DNA of 64,000 nucleotides from Opitutales bacterium UBA5694. Its GTDB lineage: Bacteria > Verrucomicrobiota > Verrucomicrobiia > Opitutales > Opitutaceae. Below the pieces are notes generated by a model that was not told the DNA's origin, did not search any database, and saw only the letters and a program-made list of their open reading frames with translations. The position numbers and the translations under genes are program-made. Of this stretch, positions 1 through 9,235 are shown piece by piece. The stretch's first letter is position 1, and the number at the start of each line of letters is the position of its first letter. Location of the stretch: the NCBI GenBank assembly GCA_002420185.1, contig DIHO01000018.1:1-64000 (forward strand), read 5' to 3'.

Positions 1-396
1 TCGATAGCCGCATCCATGTATCTCGATCCGGAACAATTCAAAGCAATTGGGGAAAACGAAAATCCTCTGACCAAGCAAATGGAAAGCCATGTCCGTTCCG
101 CAGCAAAAATTCTTTTATCTCGTGTAAAGGATATCATCAAAGCTCCCACAGCCCCTTATGGAATCGTGCACAGCTTCAACTTTCCCTGCCGGGATATCGA
201 AAAGGCCCGAATCGTAAAGGCTCGGGCTGCGAGAACCATCTCTCGGTCATTATTCAACCGGCAAGGAAACTCTTTTCAATTCGTGTACCACCCTCTGGAA
301 ACGATGAATTCAGAGGAAGTGTCTGACAGAGAGCTCATACACGGCGGCGATATAAGCTATACCGTAATCAACTTGAATTCCTTAGATAATACATAG
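1..396 (+). CDS. C-terminal part of a SurE-like 5'-nucleotidase (cut by window start)
   Basis: The frame is open from base 1, so the N-terminus lies outside the window and about 131 residues remain. The visible part has a conserved-looking 'SFNFP' segment, like the 'NVNFP' strand of SurE survival-protein phosphatases. It ends in a 'GGDISYTVINL' stretch resembling the SurE 'GYVSITPL' end. SurE enzymes dephosphorylate nucleoside monophosphates in the cytoplasm, with metal-binding residues in the N-terminal part, which cannot be seen here. The match is by motif spacing only. Another alpha/beta hydrolase-like protein cannot be excluded. serC follows on the same strand after 90 bp. Confidence 0.45.
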   Translation, partial: SIAASMYLDPEQFKAIGENENPLTKQMESHVRSAAKILLSRVKDIIKAPTAPYGIVHSFNFPCRDIEKARIVKARAARTISRSLFNRQGNSFQFVYHPLETMNSEEVSDRELIHGGDISYTVINLNSLDNT

Positions 397-486
397 TATT
401 GAGGTAACTGATACATATTTTATACTATAGATTATTGACACCAAGGTTCCAGTCCATTACCCGGCACACTTATTGTTTGAAAAACG

Positions 487-1638
487 ATGAAACCAACGCA
501 TAAACCAAGTCGCCCGTTTTTCTCCTCTGGGCCCTGCTCGAAAAGACCTGGCTGGTCACTAGCCAAACTGGAAAACGCTCTCGTGGGCCGATCGCACCGA
601 GCAAAGAACTCGAAGGCGAGGATCCAGGAGGTGATTGATCGGTCGAAAACGATTCTCGAAATTCCAGACGACTATGTTTGCGGAATCGTACCGGCGTCCG
701 ACACGGGCGCAGTTGAGATGGCTCTCTGGTCGCTACTCGGAGCAAGAGGGGTTGACATGCTCGCTTGGGAATCGTTCGGAGCAAGCTGGATAACCGATGT
801 CGTCAAGCAACTTGATTTAGAAAATGTGAACACATTAACCGCCGACTATGGTAGCTTGCCCGACTTTACGAAAGTCAACTTTTCGAACGACGTCGTTTTC
901 ACGTGGAACGGAACTACTTCCGGAGTCAAAGTACCAGATGGAGACTGGATTTCGCCAGACCGAAAAGGCCTAACAATTTGCGATGCCACGTCCGCCGTTT
1001 TCGCAATGGAGCCGGCTTGGGATAAGCTCGACGTTGTAACCTGGTCATGGCAGAAAGTTATGGGTGGAGAAGCCGCCCACGGCATGATCGTCCTCAGTCC
1101 TCGGGCGATCGAGAGAATAGAAAGTTACACTCCCTCCTGGCCATTACCTAAAATCTTTCGTCTCGCAAAAGGCGGTAAGTTGATCAAAGGGGTTTTTGAG
1201 GGGGCAACGATCAACACCGTTTCCATGCTCTGTGTTGAAGATGCGCTTGATGGACTGCGTTGGGCCGAAGAAGTTGGTGGCCTGCCTACATTGATCGATC
1301 GATCCCAAGCGAACTTAAAAGCGATCGAAAACTGGGTGGCTTCCAATGATTGGATCGACTTCCTAGCTGTGAACCCTTCGCAACGATCTAGCACATCCAT
1401 ATGCCTAAAATTCACTGATCCTTGGTATAAAACTATTTCGGACGAAGAGCAAAATAGATACGCAAAGGGACTCGTGTCACGGATAGAGGCAGAAGGTGCC
1501 GGCTTTGACTTTGGCTCCTATCGCGACGCCCCACTGGGCATTCGTATTTGGGGGGGTGCCACTGTCGAGACATCTGATATCCAAGCCTTTCTCCCCTGGC
1601 TCGATTGGTCGCACAACGAAGCGAAAAATGGCTCGTAG
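487..1638 (+). CDS. serC: phosphoserine aminotransferase
   Basis: A 383-residue fold-type I PLP aminotransferase. It converts 3-phosphohydroxypyruvate and glutamate to phosphoserine and 2-oxoglutarate, the second step of serine synthesis. The start reads '[14 protein letters not shown]', typical of the SerC form found in alphaproteobacteria and archaea (about 370-390 residues) rather than the 360-residue E. coli form. The cofactor aspartate lies in '[10 protein letters not shown]' (near residue 166) and the Schiff-base lysine is K190 in '[10 protein letters not shown]'. The ATG at 487 is the first start. The gene converges on the flavoenzyme gene at 1653 with a 14-bp gap. No serA or serB is visible nearby. 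Confidence 0.88.
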   Translation: MKPTHKPSRPFFSSGPCSKRPGWSLAKLENALVGRSHRAKNSKARIQEVIDRSKTILEIPDDYVCGIVPASDTGAVEMALWSLLGARGVDMLAWESFGASWITDVVKQLDLENVNTLTADYGSLPDFTKVNFSNDVVFTWNGTTSGVKVPDGDWISPDRKGLTICDATSAVFAMEPAWDKLDVVTWSWQKVMGGEAAHGMIVLSPRAIERIESYTPSWPLPKIFRLAKGGKLIKGVFEGATINTVSMLCVEDALDGLRWAEEVGGLPTLIDRSQANLKAIENWVASNDWIDFLAVNPSQRSSTSICLKFTDPWYKTISDEEQNRYAKGLVSRIEAEGAGFDFGSYRDAPLGIRIWGGATVETSDIQAFLPWLDWSHNEAKNGS

Positions 1639-1652
1639 ACTGCACTTACATA

Positions 1653-3113
1653 CTACCGCTTCAAAATTGGTTTTTTATCCCAAGGAAGACGGATCGCAAC
1701 CGGATTCTTCTCCCAAACATGATAAGGCTCGAATACCTTTCCCGGATTTAGAATTCCATTCGGATCCAAGGCCTTCTTGATAGCTTGCATGGCAAAAATT
1801 TCAGCGTTGTTCCGAGCTATTCTGAGAAAGGGGGACTTCGCTAAACCAATCCCATGCTCGCCTGAAATGGTTCCTCCCAATGAAACAACCGTTTCCATCA
1901 GATCCTGCACAGCCCCTTCTGCTCGAACACATTCCTCACGGATTTCGCGATGAAACATAATATTCACATGCAAGTTTCCATCCGCCGCATGACCAAAAGT
2001 AGGCATTGGCAAATTCCATTTTCTTTTTAGTCTCTTTAAGGATTCCGAGAATCGAATTTGGTTCTCAAGGGGAACAACGATGTCCTCATTCAACTTGGCA
2101 TTCCCAAGAGCGAACATGGCCCCGCTACACTTTCTTCGTACTTCCCAAAGATTTTCCGCCTCGCCTTCCGAACGAGCACCTTTAAAGGCGATCGCCCAAC
2201 GCTCGGCCCAACCTTTTAGGCGACGTTTCGAATCTCTCAACTCGCTCTTACTGCCGTCGAACTCAATCAAAAGAAGTGGCTTTCCCTCCACCTTTTTGAA
2301 CAGTCTAACCCCTGCAATCTCTTCCGCACAGTAGATCGAATCTTCATCCAAGTATTCAAGTATCGACGGGGTCAATCCTTCTCCTAGCAGAGCCCGCACA
2401 GCTTGCAGTGCCTTCTTTTCAGAACTAAAAGCAGCAACACTCGTCCATCGAAGATCCGGTTTCGGGATGAGGCGCAGGACCGCTTTCGTGACTACTCCTA
2501 AAGTCCCTTCACTGCCAATCCACAAATCCCGTATATTGTATCCGGTTGCAAATTTTTTGTATTCTCCTCCCCATGACACTTTCTCTCCGTTGGGCATAAA
2601 CCCTTCCAAAGCCAAAACAAAGTCACGCGTAACCCCATATTTCGCGCACCTCATACCACCCGCATTGCAAGCGATATTGCCTCCAATCGTGCAATACTCA
2701 AGCGAAGAAGGATCTGGTGGATAGAAGAGCCCCTCCTTCTCTGATAGCTTCTGAATCTCACTTACCACTGCCCCCGGCTGGACAATCGCCATGGCTTTGT
2801 CTTTCTTGATCGCGATCCGCTTCATAAGGCTCACATCTATAACCCAACCTCCCTTAACTGGACTCGCTGAACCAGTCAGCGAGGTACCTGTTCCACGCGG
2901 TGTTACGGGAACTTTATACTTATTTGCCAATTTCAGAGTCTCGCAGACGTCGTCCTCTGACCGAGCACGAATCAAAGCGTCGTATTCGTACGACAGCTTG
3001 CTGCTATCGAATGATGCCATAAATTTCCGTTCGCCACTCAAAAAAACTTTTCGAGGACCCAGTCGTTTGAAAATTAGACTTGTCCCTTGTGCATTCAATT
3101 CACCCTTTTTCAT
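1653..3113 (-). CDS. FAD-linked oxidase, GlcD/D-lactate dehydrogenase family
   Basis: A 486-residue cytoplasmic flavoenzyme of the glycolate oxidase GlcD / D-lactate dehydrogenase / D-2-hydroxyglutarate dehydrogenase family. The PCMH-type FAD-binding half (about 45-220) has 'VTPRGTGTSLTGSASPV' and 'IGGNIACNAGGMRCAKYG' for FAD contacts. The C-terminal FAD-oxidase half has the 'FGHAADGNLHVN' metal/substrate motif and the 'GTISGEHGIGL' signature. Substrate is probably a D-2-hydroxy acid, but I cannot tell which; no glcE or glcF partner is adjacent. It begins 9 bp after murJ on the same strand, so the two are probably co-transcribed although functionally unrelated. Confidence 0.85.
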   Translation of the reverse strand: MKKGELNAQGTSLIFKRLGPRKVFLSGERKFMASFDSSKLSYEYDALIRARSEDDVCETLKLANKYKVPVTPRGTGTSLTGSASPVKGGWVIDVSLMKRIAIKKDKAMAIVQPGAVVSEIQKLSEKEGLFYPPDPSSLEYCTIGGNIACNAGGMRCAKYGVTRDFVLALEGFMPNGEKVSWGGEYKKFATGYNIRDLWIGSEGTLGVVTKAVLRLIPKPDLRWTSVAAFSSEKKALQAVRALLGEGLTPSILEYLDEDSIYCAEEIAGVRLFKKVEGKPLLLIEFDGSKSELRDSKRRLKGWAERWAIAFKGARSEGEAENLWEVRRKCSGAMFALGNAKLNEDIVVPLENQIRFSESLKRLKRKWNLPMPTFGHAADGNLHVNIMFHREIREECVRAEGAVQDLMETVVSLGGTISGEHGIGLAKSPFLRIARNNAEIFAMQAIKKALDPNGILNPGKVFEPYHVWEKNPVAIRLPWDKKPILKR

Positions 3114-3122
3114 TTAAACCTT

Positions 3123-4658
3123 TCAATAGCTTCGACCCTTCCTTTCGAACAAATCGCTAATAGCACTAATCTCTCTTACCTTTAAAATCCTCAAGGCTAT
3201 AAAATATGCTGTGCCTCCAATGGGCACCGATACAGCCAACCGAATAGATGGTCGTGCATCGACGAGCGCTAGCTCTAACGAGCACACCACAATTGCCAAA
3301 ACGGTGCAGCCAACTAAATACTTCAACATAGACGGCATAACTTCCGCCAACCGAAGCGAAAGGTCTAATCGGCGCAAACGAAAATGCATGTAAGCCGCCT
3401 GGACTACTATAGCGATGTTGCTGGCTATTACTAATGCTTCTATCCGCCCGAGCAACCTCAGCAGAAATATACTTAGGATAATGTTCACTATCAAGGCCAG
3501 CGTAGATCCCTTGACGGGAGTCGTCGTATCCTTGTTAGAATAAAAAGCTCGAGTCTCAATAGATACAAAAGCGTAGAAAGGCATGCCAATGGCACAGATA
3601 ATCAAGATAGGTGACAACGAAATCGAGTTCTCTGTCCTGAATTCTCCCCGCTCAAATAGAACGGTGACAATCTCTGGAGCTAACATTGAGAGCCCAACCG
3701 CAGCTGGCAACGTCAGCATCATGGACAACGATACTCCTTTACGATAGGTTTCCCCAAACTCAATCCCTTTCCCTCTGGCGATCGCTTGAGCCATCGATGG
3801 AAAGATGACGGTAGATATTGCTATAGTGAATACGCCCAGAGGAAGCTCAACCAGACGATTCGCAAGGTATATGAAAGTCGCTCCAGATTCATTGAAGTCC
3901 AAAGCAAGAAAGCGGGAGACCATCACATTAATCTGATGTGATGTCGTACCGTAAATACCCGGAAGAGTCAGGGAAAGCACCGATCTCAACCGAGGAGAAA
4001 CCGAGAAATCCAATCGTGGCCTCCAGCCCTCCCTCACAAGAGCCAAAGAGGGCACCATAAATTGAAGTAATCCTCCCAAAAGAACGCCCAAGCAGAGGAA
4101 GTTCATCTTCTGTACCTCGCTCTCCACCCATAGCCAGGTCCCTATACCAAGCGAAAGTATCATACAGCTATTCAACCAAATTGCCGTCATCGCGGGAATA
4201 GCAAACCGCCCCAGCATGTTTAATACGGCAGCAACCACGGCAGCCAAACAAACCGGGACAATGTAGGGAAACACTAGTTTCGCAAGACCGGCCCCAATAA
4301 TCCAATTTTCCAATACCGCTGACTCTTCAATCCAAAACAATACACCATAGGCCAATCCCGTAATAAGCACGCAAATGACAAGTAGCCACGACAAGGTTTT
4401 GTTAACGAGTCGAAAAACGGCTTCGCGTCCGTTCTCCTCCATTTCCTCCGACAAATTTGGCATCAATGCTGCCGTCAAAGCGCCCTCTCCTAGTAGTCGT
4501 CGGAAAAGACTCGGCAGTGTGAAGGCTGCCGTAAATGCGGAATTGAGGAGACTCGCTCCGAATACCGCCGTAATCAAAATATCCCGAAAAAGGCCAAACA
4601 ACCGCGACACCATAGTCAACGCGGAGATTTCGCCCATTCGAGATATCATTTTCGACAT
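3123..4658 (-). CDS. murJ: lipid II flippase MurJ (MviN)
   Basis: A 511-residue polytopic membrane protein of the MOP/MviN family, with about 14 hydrophobic segments as expected for MurJ, which moves lipid II to the outer face of the cytoplasmic membrane. Typical features are the N-terminal 'SRLFGLFRDILITAVFGAS' start of TM1 with conserved arginines, 'FTAAFTLPSLFRRLLGEGALTAALMP' and 'LPLGVFTIAISTVIFP'. It lies apart from the dcw cluster at 37-56 kb that supplies its substrate. It is the first gene of a two-gene minus-strand unit with the GlcD-like enzyme and diverges from pta across 192 bp that should hold both promoters. Confidence 0.9.
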   Translation of the reverse strand: MSKMISRMGEISALTMVSRLFGLFRDILITAVFGASLLNSAFTAAFTLPSLFRRLLGEGALTAALMPNLSEEMEENGREAVFRLVNKTLSWLLVICVLITGLAYGVLFWIEESAVLENWIIGAGLAKLVFPYIVPVCLAAVVAAVLNMLGRFAIPAMTAIWLNSCMILSLGIGTWLWVESEVQKMNFLCLGVLLGGLLQFMVPSLALVREGWRPRLDFSVSPRLRSVLSLTLPGIYGTTSHQINVMVSRFLALDFNESGATFIYLANRLVELPLGVFTIAISTVIFPSMAQAIARGKGIEFGETYRKGVSLSMMLTLPAAVGLSMLAPEIVTVLFERGEFRTENSISLSPILIICAIGMPFYAFVSIETRAFYSNKDTTTPVKGSTLALIVNIILSIFLLRLLGRIEALVIASNIAIVVQAAYMHFRLRRLDLSLRLAEVMPSMLKYLVGCTVLAIVVCSLELALVDARPSIRLAVSVPIGGTAYFIALRILKVREISAISDLFERKGRSY

Positions 4659-4850
4659 TTCCTAGATCACAGAGAAAGACTGCTAACGAGCAAGACATTT
4701 GGTCCGGAATCGAATCACGAACATTGACACTCCTGGCCTCAAACCTACTTATCGAATCTCGTCTGTTACCTAAAACCGACCTAACTGAAATTGCTAAACA
4801 AGCGTATATATAGCCTCAGCGTCTCAAGAACTAGCAAAACTCCTTAAGCA

Positions 4851-5903
4851 ATGAATTTGATCGAAACATTGATCTGTAAGCTGCAAGCCCATCCCAAGCG
4901 ATTTGTATTCACTGACGGAAATGACCCTCGAGTCCTTCAAGCGGCCCGACAAATCGTCACTCGAACTATGGGTGCCCCTGTTTTGATTGGCAATAGGACC
5001 TCAATAAAAGTAATGGCAGCCAAACTCGACATCAATACTAAAGGGATTCGAATAATAGAACCGGAACGCAGCTCTGACATTAACCAGATGAGGAACTTAC
5101 TCCGATCCATCCCACGATTCGCTGGATTAAGCGACGAGGAGATCGAGGCTAAATCCGTTGAGCCATGCGTTTTTGCAACTCTATTGCTAAAGAGTAACCG
5201 TGCCGACGCGCTCGTGTCAGGAGCTACAACGAAAGCATCAAACGCCCTCAGAGCGCTCTTCCAAGTAATCGGAACCCAGACAGGAGTGAAAACGGCATCT
5301 TCCCTGCTTGTAATCGATATGGAAGAGAAGGAAGTCGGAATTCACGGGGCGCTTTTCATGAGCGACTGTGGAGTGATCCCTGATCCTGATGCTGAACAGC
5401 TTGCCGATATAGTGATTACGACCGCATCTCTCGCCTACCATCTTACCAACGAACGCCCCAAGGTGGCACTATTAAGTTTTTCGACCTACGGAAACCCTCG
5501 CCATCCCTCAGTCGCAAAGGTTCAGACCGCTACTGCCTTAGCGAGGAAAAAAGCTAAAAAGATAGGCCTCGAGGCAGACATTGACGGAGATCTTCAAATC
5601 GATGCCGCCCTGGATCGAGCGACTGCTCGACTGAAAAAAACGGAAAGCAGTTTGGTAGCGGGAGATGCTAACGTCCTCATTTTTCCCGATTTGAATAGCG
5701 GGAATATCGCCACAAAGTTAATCCACCTTCTTTCCGGAGCAAACAAATACGGACAAATCATTATGGGTCTCAACAAGCCCGCTGTCGAAATCAGTCGCGG
5801 CGCTACTGCCCATGACATTCTCGGAGCCGCTGCAATCTCAGGATGCCAAGCCATCGACCATCGCCTTCTTTTCGGAATGGGTGAGAACCCAGACGCATTC
5901 TGA
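4851..5903 (+). CDS. pta: phosphate acetyltransferase, catalytic domain only
   Basis: A 350-residue protein consisting only of the PTA_PTB domain, which interconverts acetyl-CoA and acetyl phosphate. Recognisable pieces are 'RFVFTDGNDPRVLQAA' at the start, 'ADALVSGATTKASNALRALFQVIG', 'MSDCGVIPDPDAEQLADI', 'VALLSFSTYGNPRHPSVAKV' and 'ANVLIFPDLNSGNIATKL'. Short Pta proteins of about 330 residues are common in Firmicutes, while E. coli Pta is about 714 residues because of an N-terminal BioD-like plus DRTGG region. Here that region is the separate next gene, 14 bp downstream. No acetate kinase gene is in the window. Confidence 0.9.
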   Translation: MNLIETLICKLQAHPKRFVFTDGNDPRVLQAARQIVTRTMGAPVLIGNRTSIKVMAAKLDINTKGIRIIEPERSSDINQMRNLLRSIPRFAGLSDEEIEAKSVEPCVFATLLLKSNRADALVSGATTKASNALRALFQVIGTQTGVKTASSLLVIDMEEKEVGIHGALFMSDCGVIPDPDAEQLADIVITTASLAYHLTNERPKVALLSFSTYGNPRHPSVAKVQTATALARKKAKKIGLEADIDGDLQIDAALDRATARLKKTESSLVAGDANVLIFPDLNSGNIATKLIHLLSGANKYGQIIMGLNKPAVEISRGATAHDILGAAAISGCQAIDHRLLFGMGENPDAF

Positions 5904-5917
5904 CGGCTTTTTGAGAT

Positions 5918-7066
5918 ATGAAGGATCGCAAACTAAAGTCGTGCCCTAAAAACCATACAACGCCTCGCATTTTCGTGGCTGGCACGAGAATGAACGACGG
6001 GAAGACGACAACCTGCCTCGGCCTATTCGCCGCTCTTCAACAAAAGTATTCAAAGGTTGGATTCATTAAACCGATTGGCCAAAGGTTCGTAAAAATTGAT
6101 GGACAACTGATCGACGAGGACTCAATTCTTCTCGAAAAGACTTACAACGTTGAAACCCCCATTTCAAGTATGAGCCCGATCGCAATCGATGGCTCCTTCA
6201 CCAAACGTTACCTCGATGATCCAGAAAAGATGGGTGCAGACTTAACAGATAAAGTTTGCAACGCTTTCGACCGAGCTTCTTGGGAGAAAAACTTTACCTT
6301 GATCGAAGGTAGTGGTCACGCAGGTGTTGGGTCTGTATTTGCACTTTCAAATGCGAGAGTCGCTAAGTTACTCGGTGCTAAGGCGATTATCGTAAGCCGA
6401 GGGGGAATCGGTCAACCCATTGATGAGATTGCCTTAAACAAGGCCCTATTCGATCAGGAGGGGGTCGAAGTCGTTGGTGCGATCATCAACAAGGTAGAGG
6501 CCAACAAAATGGATATGATACGGAAGTATACAAGCTTGGCCCTAAAACGTTTGAGCATTCCCCTTCTTGGTCTGTTACCCTCAGAAAAGGTGCTCACCTC
6601 GCCCAATCTGGAGCAAATCCGAGAACGAGTAAACGGAACTCCCTTGAATTGCGTCGATGAGATCCGGCCCAGAAGATTCAGGCACATCGTTATTGGGGCA
6701 ATGACGGTAACTGGATTTTTGGATACAGTACCTGCAGACACGCTTCTAATCACTCCTGGCGACCGTGAGGACATCGTTCTTGCCGTATTATCCAACGAAT
6801 CTCACCACACTTCAGGCTCGATCGCCTGCATAATCCTGACGCGAGGTATTCGGCCGAGCCCTGCACTTCTTGAACGAATTGTAAAGAGCCGTATCCCATT
6901 TATTTCGGTATCGACAGACAGTTACACAGTAGCGTCTCGAATACACAGTATGACTGTAAAAACACAGCCTGGGGACGACGACAAGATACCTCTAATCAAA
7001 AAGATTATCCAAGAGAACATCGACTTGAATCAAATCATTGATGCCTTCAAGCCCATCAAAGACTAA
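5918..7066 (+). CDS. BioD-like/DRTGG protein, the detached N-terminal half of Pta
   Basis: A 382-residue protein. Residues 17-30 read 'RIFVAGTRMNDGKT', a deviant P-loop as in dethiobiotin synthetase and in the N-terminal domain of long Pta enzymes. The segment after about 225 has the DRTGG-like fold: 'IVIGAMTVTGFLDTVPADTLLITPGDREDIVLAVL' contains the characteristic 'TPGDREDI' motif. In E. coli Pta these domains are regulatory and structural and precede the catalytic domain. Here they follow it as their own cistron, 14 bp after the pta stop. A role as an allosteric partner of Pta is inference; many genomes carry such proteins annotated only as AAA family ATPases. Confidence 0.75.
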   Translation: MKDRKLKSCPKNHTTPRIFVAGTRMNDGKTTTCLGLFAALQQKYSKVGFIKPIGQRFVKIDGQLIDEDSILLEKTYNVETPISSMSPIAIDGSFTKRYLDDPEKMGADLTDKVCNAFDRASWEKNFTLIEGSGHAGVGSVFALSNARVAKLLGAKAIIVSRGGIGQPIDEIALNKALFDQEGVEVVGAIINKVEANKMDMIRKYTSLALKRLSIPLLGLLPSEKVLTSPNLEQIRERVNGTPLNCVDEIRPRRFRHIVIGAMTVTGFLDTVPADTLLITPGDREDIVLAVLSNESHHTSGSIACIILTRGIRPSPALLERIVKSRIPFISVSTDSYTVASRIHSMTVKTQPGDDDKIPLIKKIIQENIDLNQIIDAFKPIKD

Positions 7067-7269
7067 GGAGCCAAGAAAATTTGGTCTTCTAACTACTCAA
7101 CTTCACGAATAGCTCCCAACGAGCTTATCACTTCAGTCGGTAGTGGAAACATTGCTTTGATTGACTCAAACAGGCTATCAACTAAAAAACCTCCTTTTTT
7201 GTTTCGAGATTTCAAAAGGATTTTGTCATTTTTCTTCTTTAGCCCACTATCCCCATTTTCAAACCTTAT
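7067..7269. other. intergenic, nothing recognised
   Basis: A+T-rich stretch between the BioD-like gene and the broken frame that ends at 7270. I see no gene, tRNA or clear terminator. A short CCAA/TTGG inverted repeat just after the stop at 7066 is too weak to call. Confidence 0.4.
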
Positions 7270-7722
7270 TTACGTCTCCAAAAACACCTCGAAGCGGTCT
7301 TTTTGTGGCTTGACGATATTTTTGCAGCTAAAAGCGGTACGATCGGTCTCGATTCGTACTCTAGGGTAGGAAAACGAAATATTTGAAGGAGTACCATCCT
7401 CATTCGTATCCGCACTATTGTACTGGCTCAAGTAGTGGTTGATCTTCATCTCCGTATTGGGGATGGAAGCAGGTATCTTACGTACCAGCCTACTGGTCCG
7501 AGACTCAACCGTCGCCGACTCCGCCGCCACTGCAACCCCTGGAGAATAGCAGACCGCGTGATCTCCAATTTTGCCGGATTCGGCAGGTTAGTTTCTGTTT
7601 AATGGCACTTCTATTAGCAAAATGAAACTTCCTAGCAGAATTCCGATTGAAACCCCGGATATCGCAGTGAGAATTATGTCGGCTATAGATGGCCATTTCG
7701 GGCGCCTTTTTTTATATTCTAA
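7270..7722 (-). pseudogene. broken single-helix membrane protein in frame after DUF4013 gene
   Basis: The frame of the DUF4013 gene stays open past its TAG at 7725-7723. After one further in-frame TAA (7590-7588) it runs to a final TAA at 7270. The first part has a positively charged stretch 'YKKRRPKWPS' followed by a convincing membrane helix 'ILTAISGVSIGILLGSFILL'. The second part (about 106 codons) is hydrophilic and looks like an extracytoplasmic domain. There is no ATG in the first part. I read this as a membrane protein whose start was lost and which carries a nonsense codon. Stop-codon readthrough or base-call errors are alternatives. No family is recognised. Confidence 0.4.
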
Positions 7723-8301
7723 CTAACCTCTATCAGCCCTTAGCTGAAGGTTCTTGAAGACATTACCCATGAAATAGAAATAAATAATACCTCCTACAAA
7801 ATACATAAAAGGAAGTATGTACAAGAGCCCGATATACGCGATCGTAGGTACCCAGTACGCATGGATTCCGGCCTTCATCAGCCCAACCAGAGCTTGGAAA
7901 TTGAAACAGTTTTTAAAATCTTCATTGAGCAAATAGAGATATAAAGCAGCACTCGGGAGCGGAACCGCGAAGAACAGGACCGGAGCCATAGGAATCTTCA
8001 CAAAGACCGAATCCCAAGGGGAAATGCCCACTAATGCACTCATCAATGCGACTGGAATAAATCCGAACAGAAAAAAGATGAGGAATAGCTTCAAACCATC
8101 AACGAACATCCCTTTCCAATCTCCCCAGTCCGGAAGAGAGATCTCGCGTTGAGCTTTCCCCTCGGCGAACAGGCGGTATAGGTACCCAAAAGCTACGAAA
8201 TGAGCGATTGGAATTATCGAGAAAACAACCCCTAACATACACTTGTTAAACCAACTTGGGTCAGACGACAGCCGTTTAGATACTTGCTCAATTGTTTGCA
8301 T
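7723..8301 (-). CDS. DUF4013-like integral membrane protein
   Basis: A 192-residue protein with about four to five hydrophobic segments: near 24-44 ('VVFSIIPIAHFVAFGYLYRL'), 72-92, 105-125, 149-170 and 170-185. The arrangement and the 'LPDWGDWKGMFVDGLKLFL' segment after the first helix fit the DUF4013 family of unknown function, where a W-x-D/W-rich loop follows helix 1. It starts 45 bp from the divergent ispA. The reading frame continues beyond its stop as a broken segment (7270-7722). No function can be assigned. Confidence 0.65.
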   Translation of the reverse strand: MQTIEQVSKRLSSDPSWFNKCMLGVVFSIIPIAHFVAFGYLYRLFAEGKAQREISLPDWGDWKGMFVDGLKLFLIFFLFGFIPVALMSALVGISPWDSVFVKIPMAPVLFFAVPLPSAALYLYLLNEDFKNCFNFQALVGLMKAGIHAYWVPTIAYIGLLYILPFMYFVGGIIYFYFMGNVFKNLQLRADRG

Positions 8302-8346
8302 TTCGGAAAGTTCAGGTGATCTTTAATCTACAATCGCGCATTTTGC

Positions 8347-9219
8347 ATGGAGTTCAAAGAGAAATTAGCAGCATACGTCCGAGACGTTGAGCAAGCGCTC
8401 GACGAGTTGATCCCTTCCTCATCAACACGCCCACAACGAATCCACGAAGCCATGCGATATAGTCTTTCTGCAGGAGGAAAGCGCATTCGACCATCGCTGC
8501 TGCTTGCATCCAGAGACCTTTTCGACACCGAAATATCTGCTTCCCCAGCTGCGGTCGCGGTTGAATGCCTCCACACCTACACATTGATTCATGATGACTT
8601 GCCTGCGATGGATGATTCCCCGCTTCGCCGCAGAGTCCCGTCCTGCCACATTCAATTTGACGAGGCCACGGCTGTATTGGCGGGAGACGCTCTCTTGACG
8701 CTCTCATTCGAGCTATTGGCAACCCACTACTCCAATTATCCCGAAATCGGCCTCGGACTCGTGAAAATACTTTCTGAAACAGCCGGTAGCCAAAAGCTGA
8801 TCGGAGGTCAAATGGAGGACATTCTTGGAGAGGATCAACAACTCAGCGGGGATGAACTGAATTTTATACACCTAAACAAGACTTCTGCCCTAATCGAAGG
8901 AAGCCTCAAGATGGGTGCGACCATTGGGAAAGCGAGCAGGGATCAAATAGAGCAAATTGCCGATTACGGACGCTGTATCGGACTCGGATTTCAGATAATG
9001 GACGATATCTTGGACGCCACGAGCAACTCGGAAACGATGGGTAAAGAGGTGGGTGCCGATGAAGCCGCGAACAAGTCCACCTTCGTATCCATTCACGGCC
9101 TCCAATATTCGCGTTGCAAATTGGACGAGCTAACCGAGAAAGCCTACCAGATCTGTGCCGATCTAAACGCCCCTTTCCTAGGAAACTTCGCCCGCTACCT
9201 GAACGAACGAACGTTCTAG
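8347..9219 (+). CDS. ispA: polyprenyl (farnesyl/geranylgeranyl) diphosphate synthase
   Basis: A 290-residue trans-isoprenyl diphosphate synthase, which condenses IPP with allylic diphosphates. The first aspartate-rich motif is 'LIHDDLPAMDD' at residues 80-90, the second 'GFQIMDDILDATS' near 215. 'LSAGGKRIRPSLLLAS' (near 40-55) binds diphosphate. The spacing in the first motif (two extra residues) and the length match IspA-type farnesyl/geranylgeranyl synthases. Exact chain length cannot be read reliably. It leads a plus-strand run with a GT2 glycosyltransferase 16 bp downstream and a serine palmitoyltransferase-like gene. Confidence 0.88.
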   Translation: MEFKEKLAAYVRDVEQALDELIPSSSTRPQRIHEAMRYSLSAGGKRIRPSLLLASRDLFDTEISASPAAVAVECLHTYTLIHDDLPAMDDSPLRRRVPSCHIQFDEATAVLAGDALLTLSFELLATHYSNYPEIGLGLVKILSETAGSQKLIGGQMEDILGEDQQLSGDELNFIHLNKTSALIEGSLKMGATIGKASRDQIEQIADYGRCIGLGFQIMDDILDATSNSETMGKEVGADEAANKSTFVSIHGLQYSRCKLDELTEKAYQICADLNAPFLGNFARYLNERTF

Positions 9220-9235
9220 TCACCCATCAGGAGCC

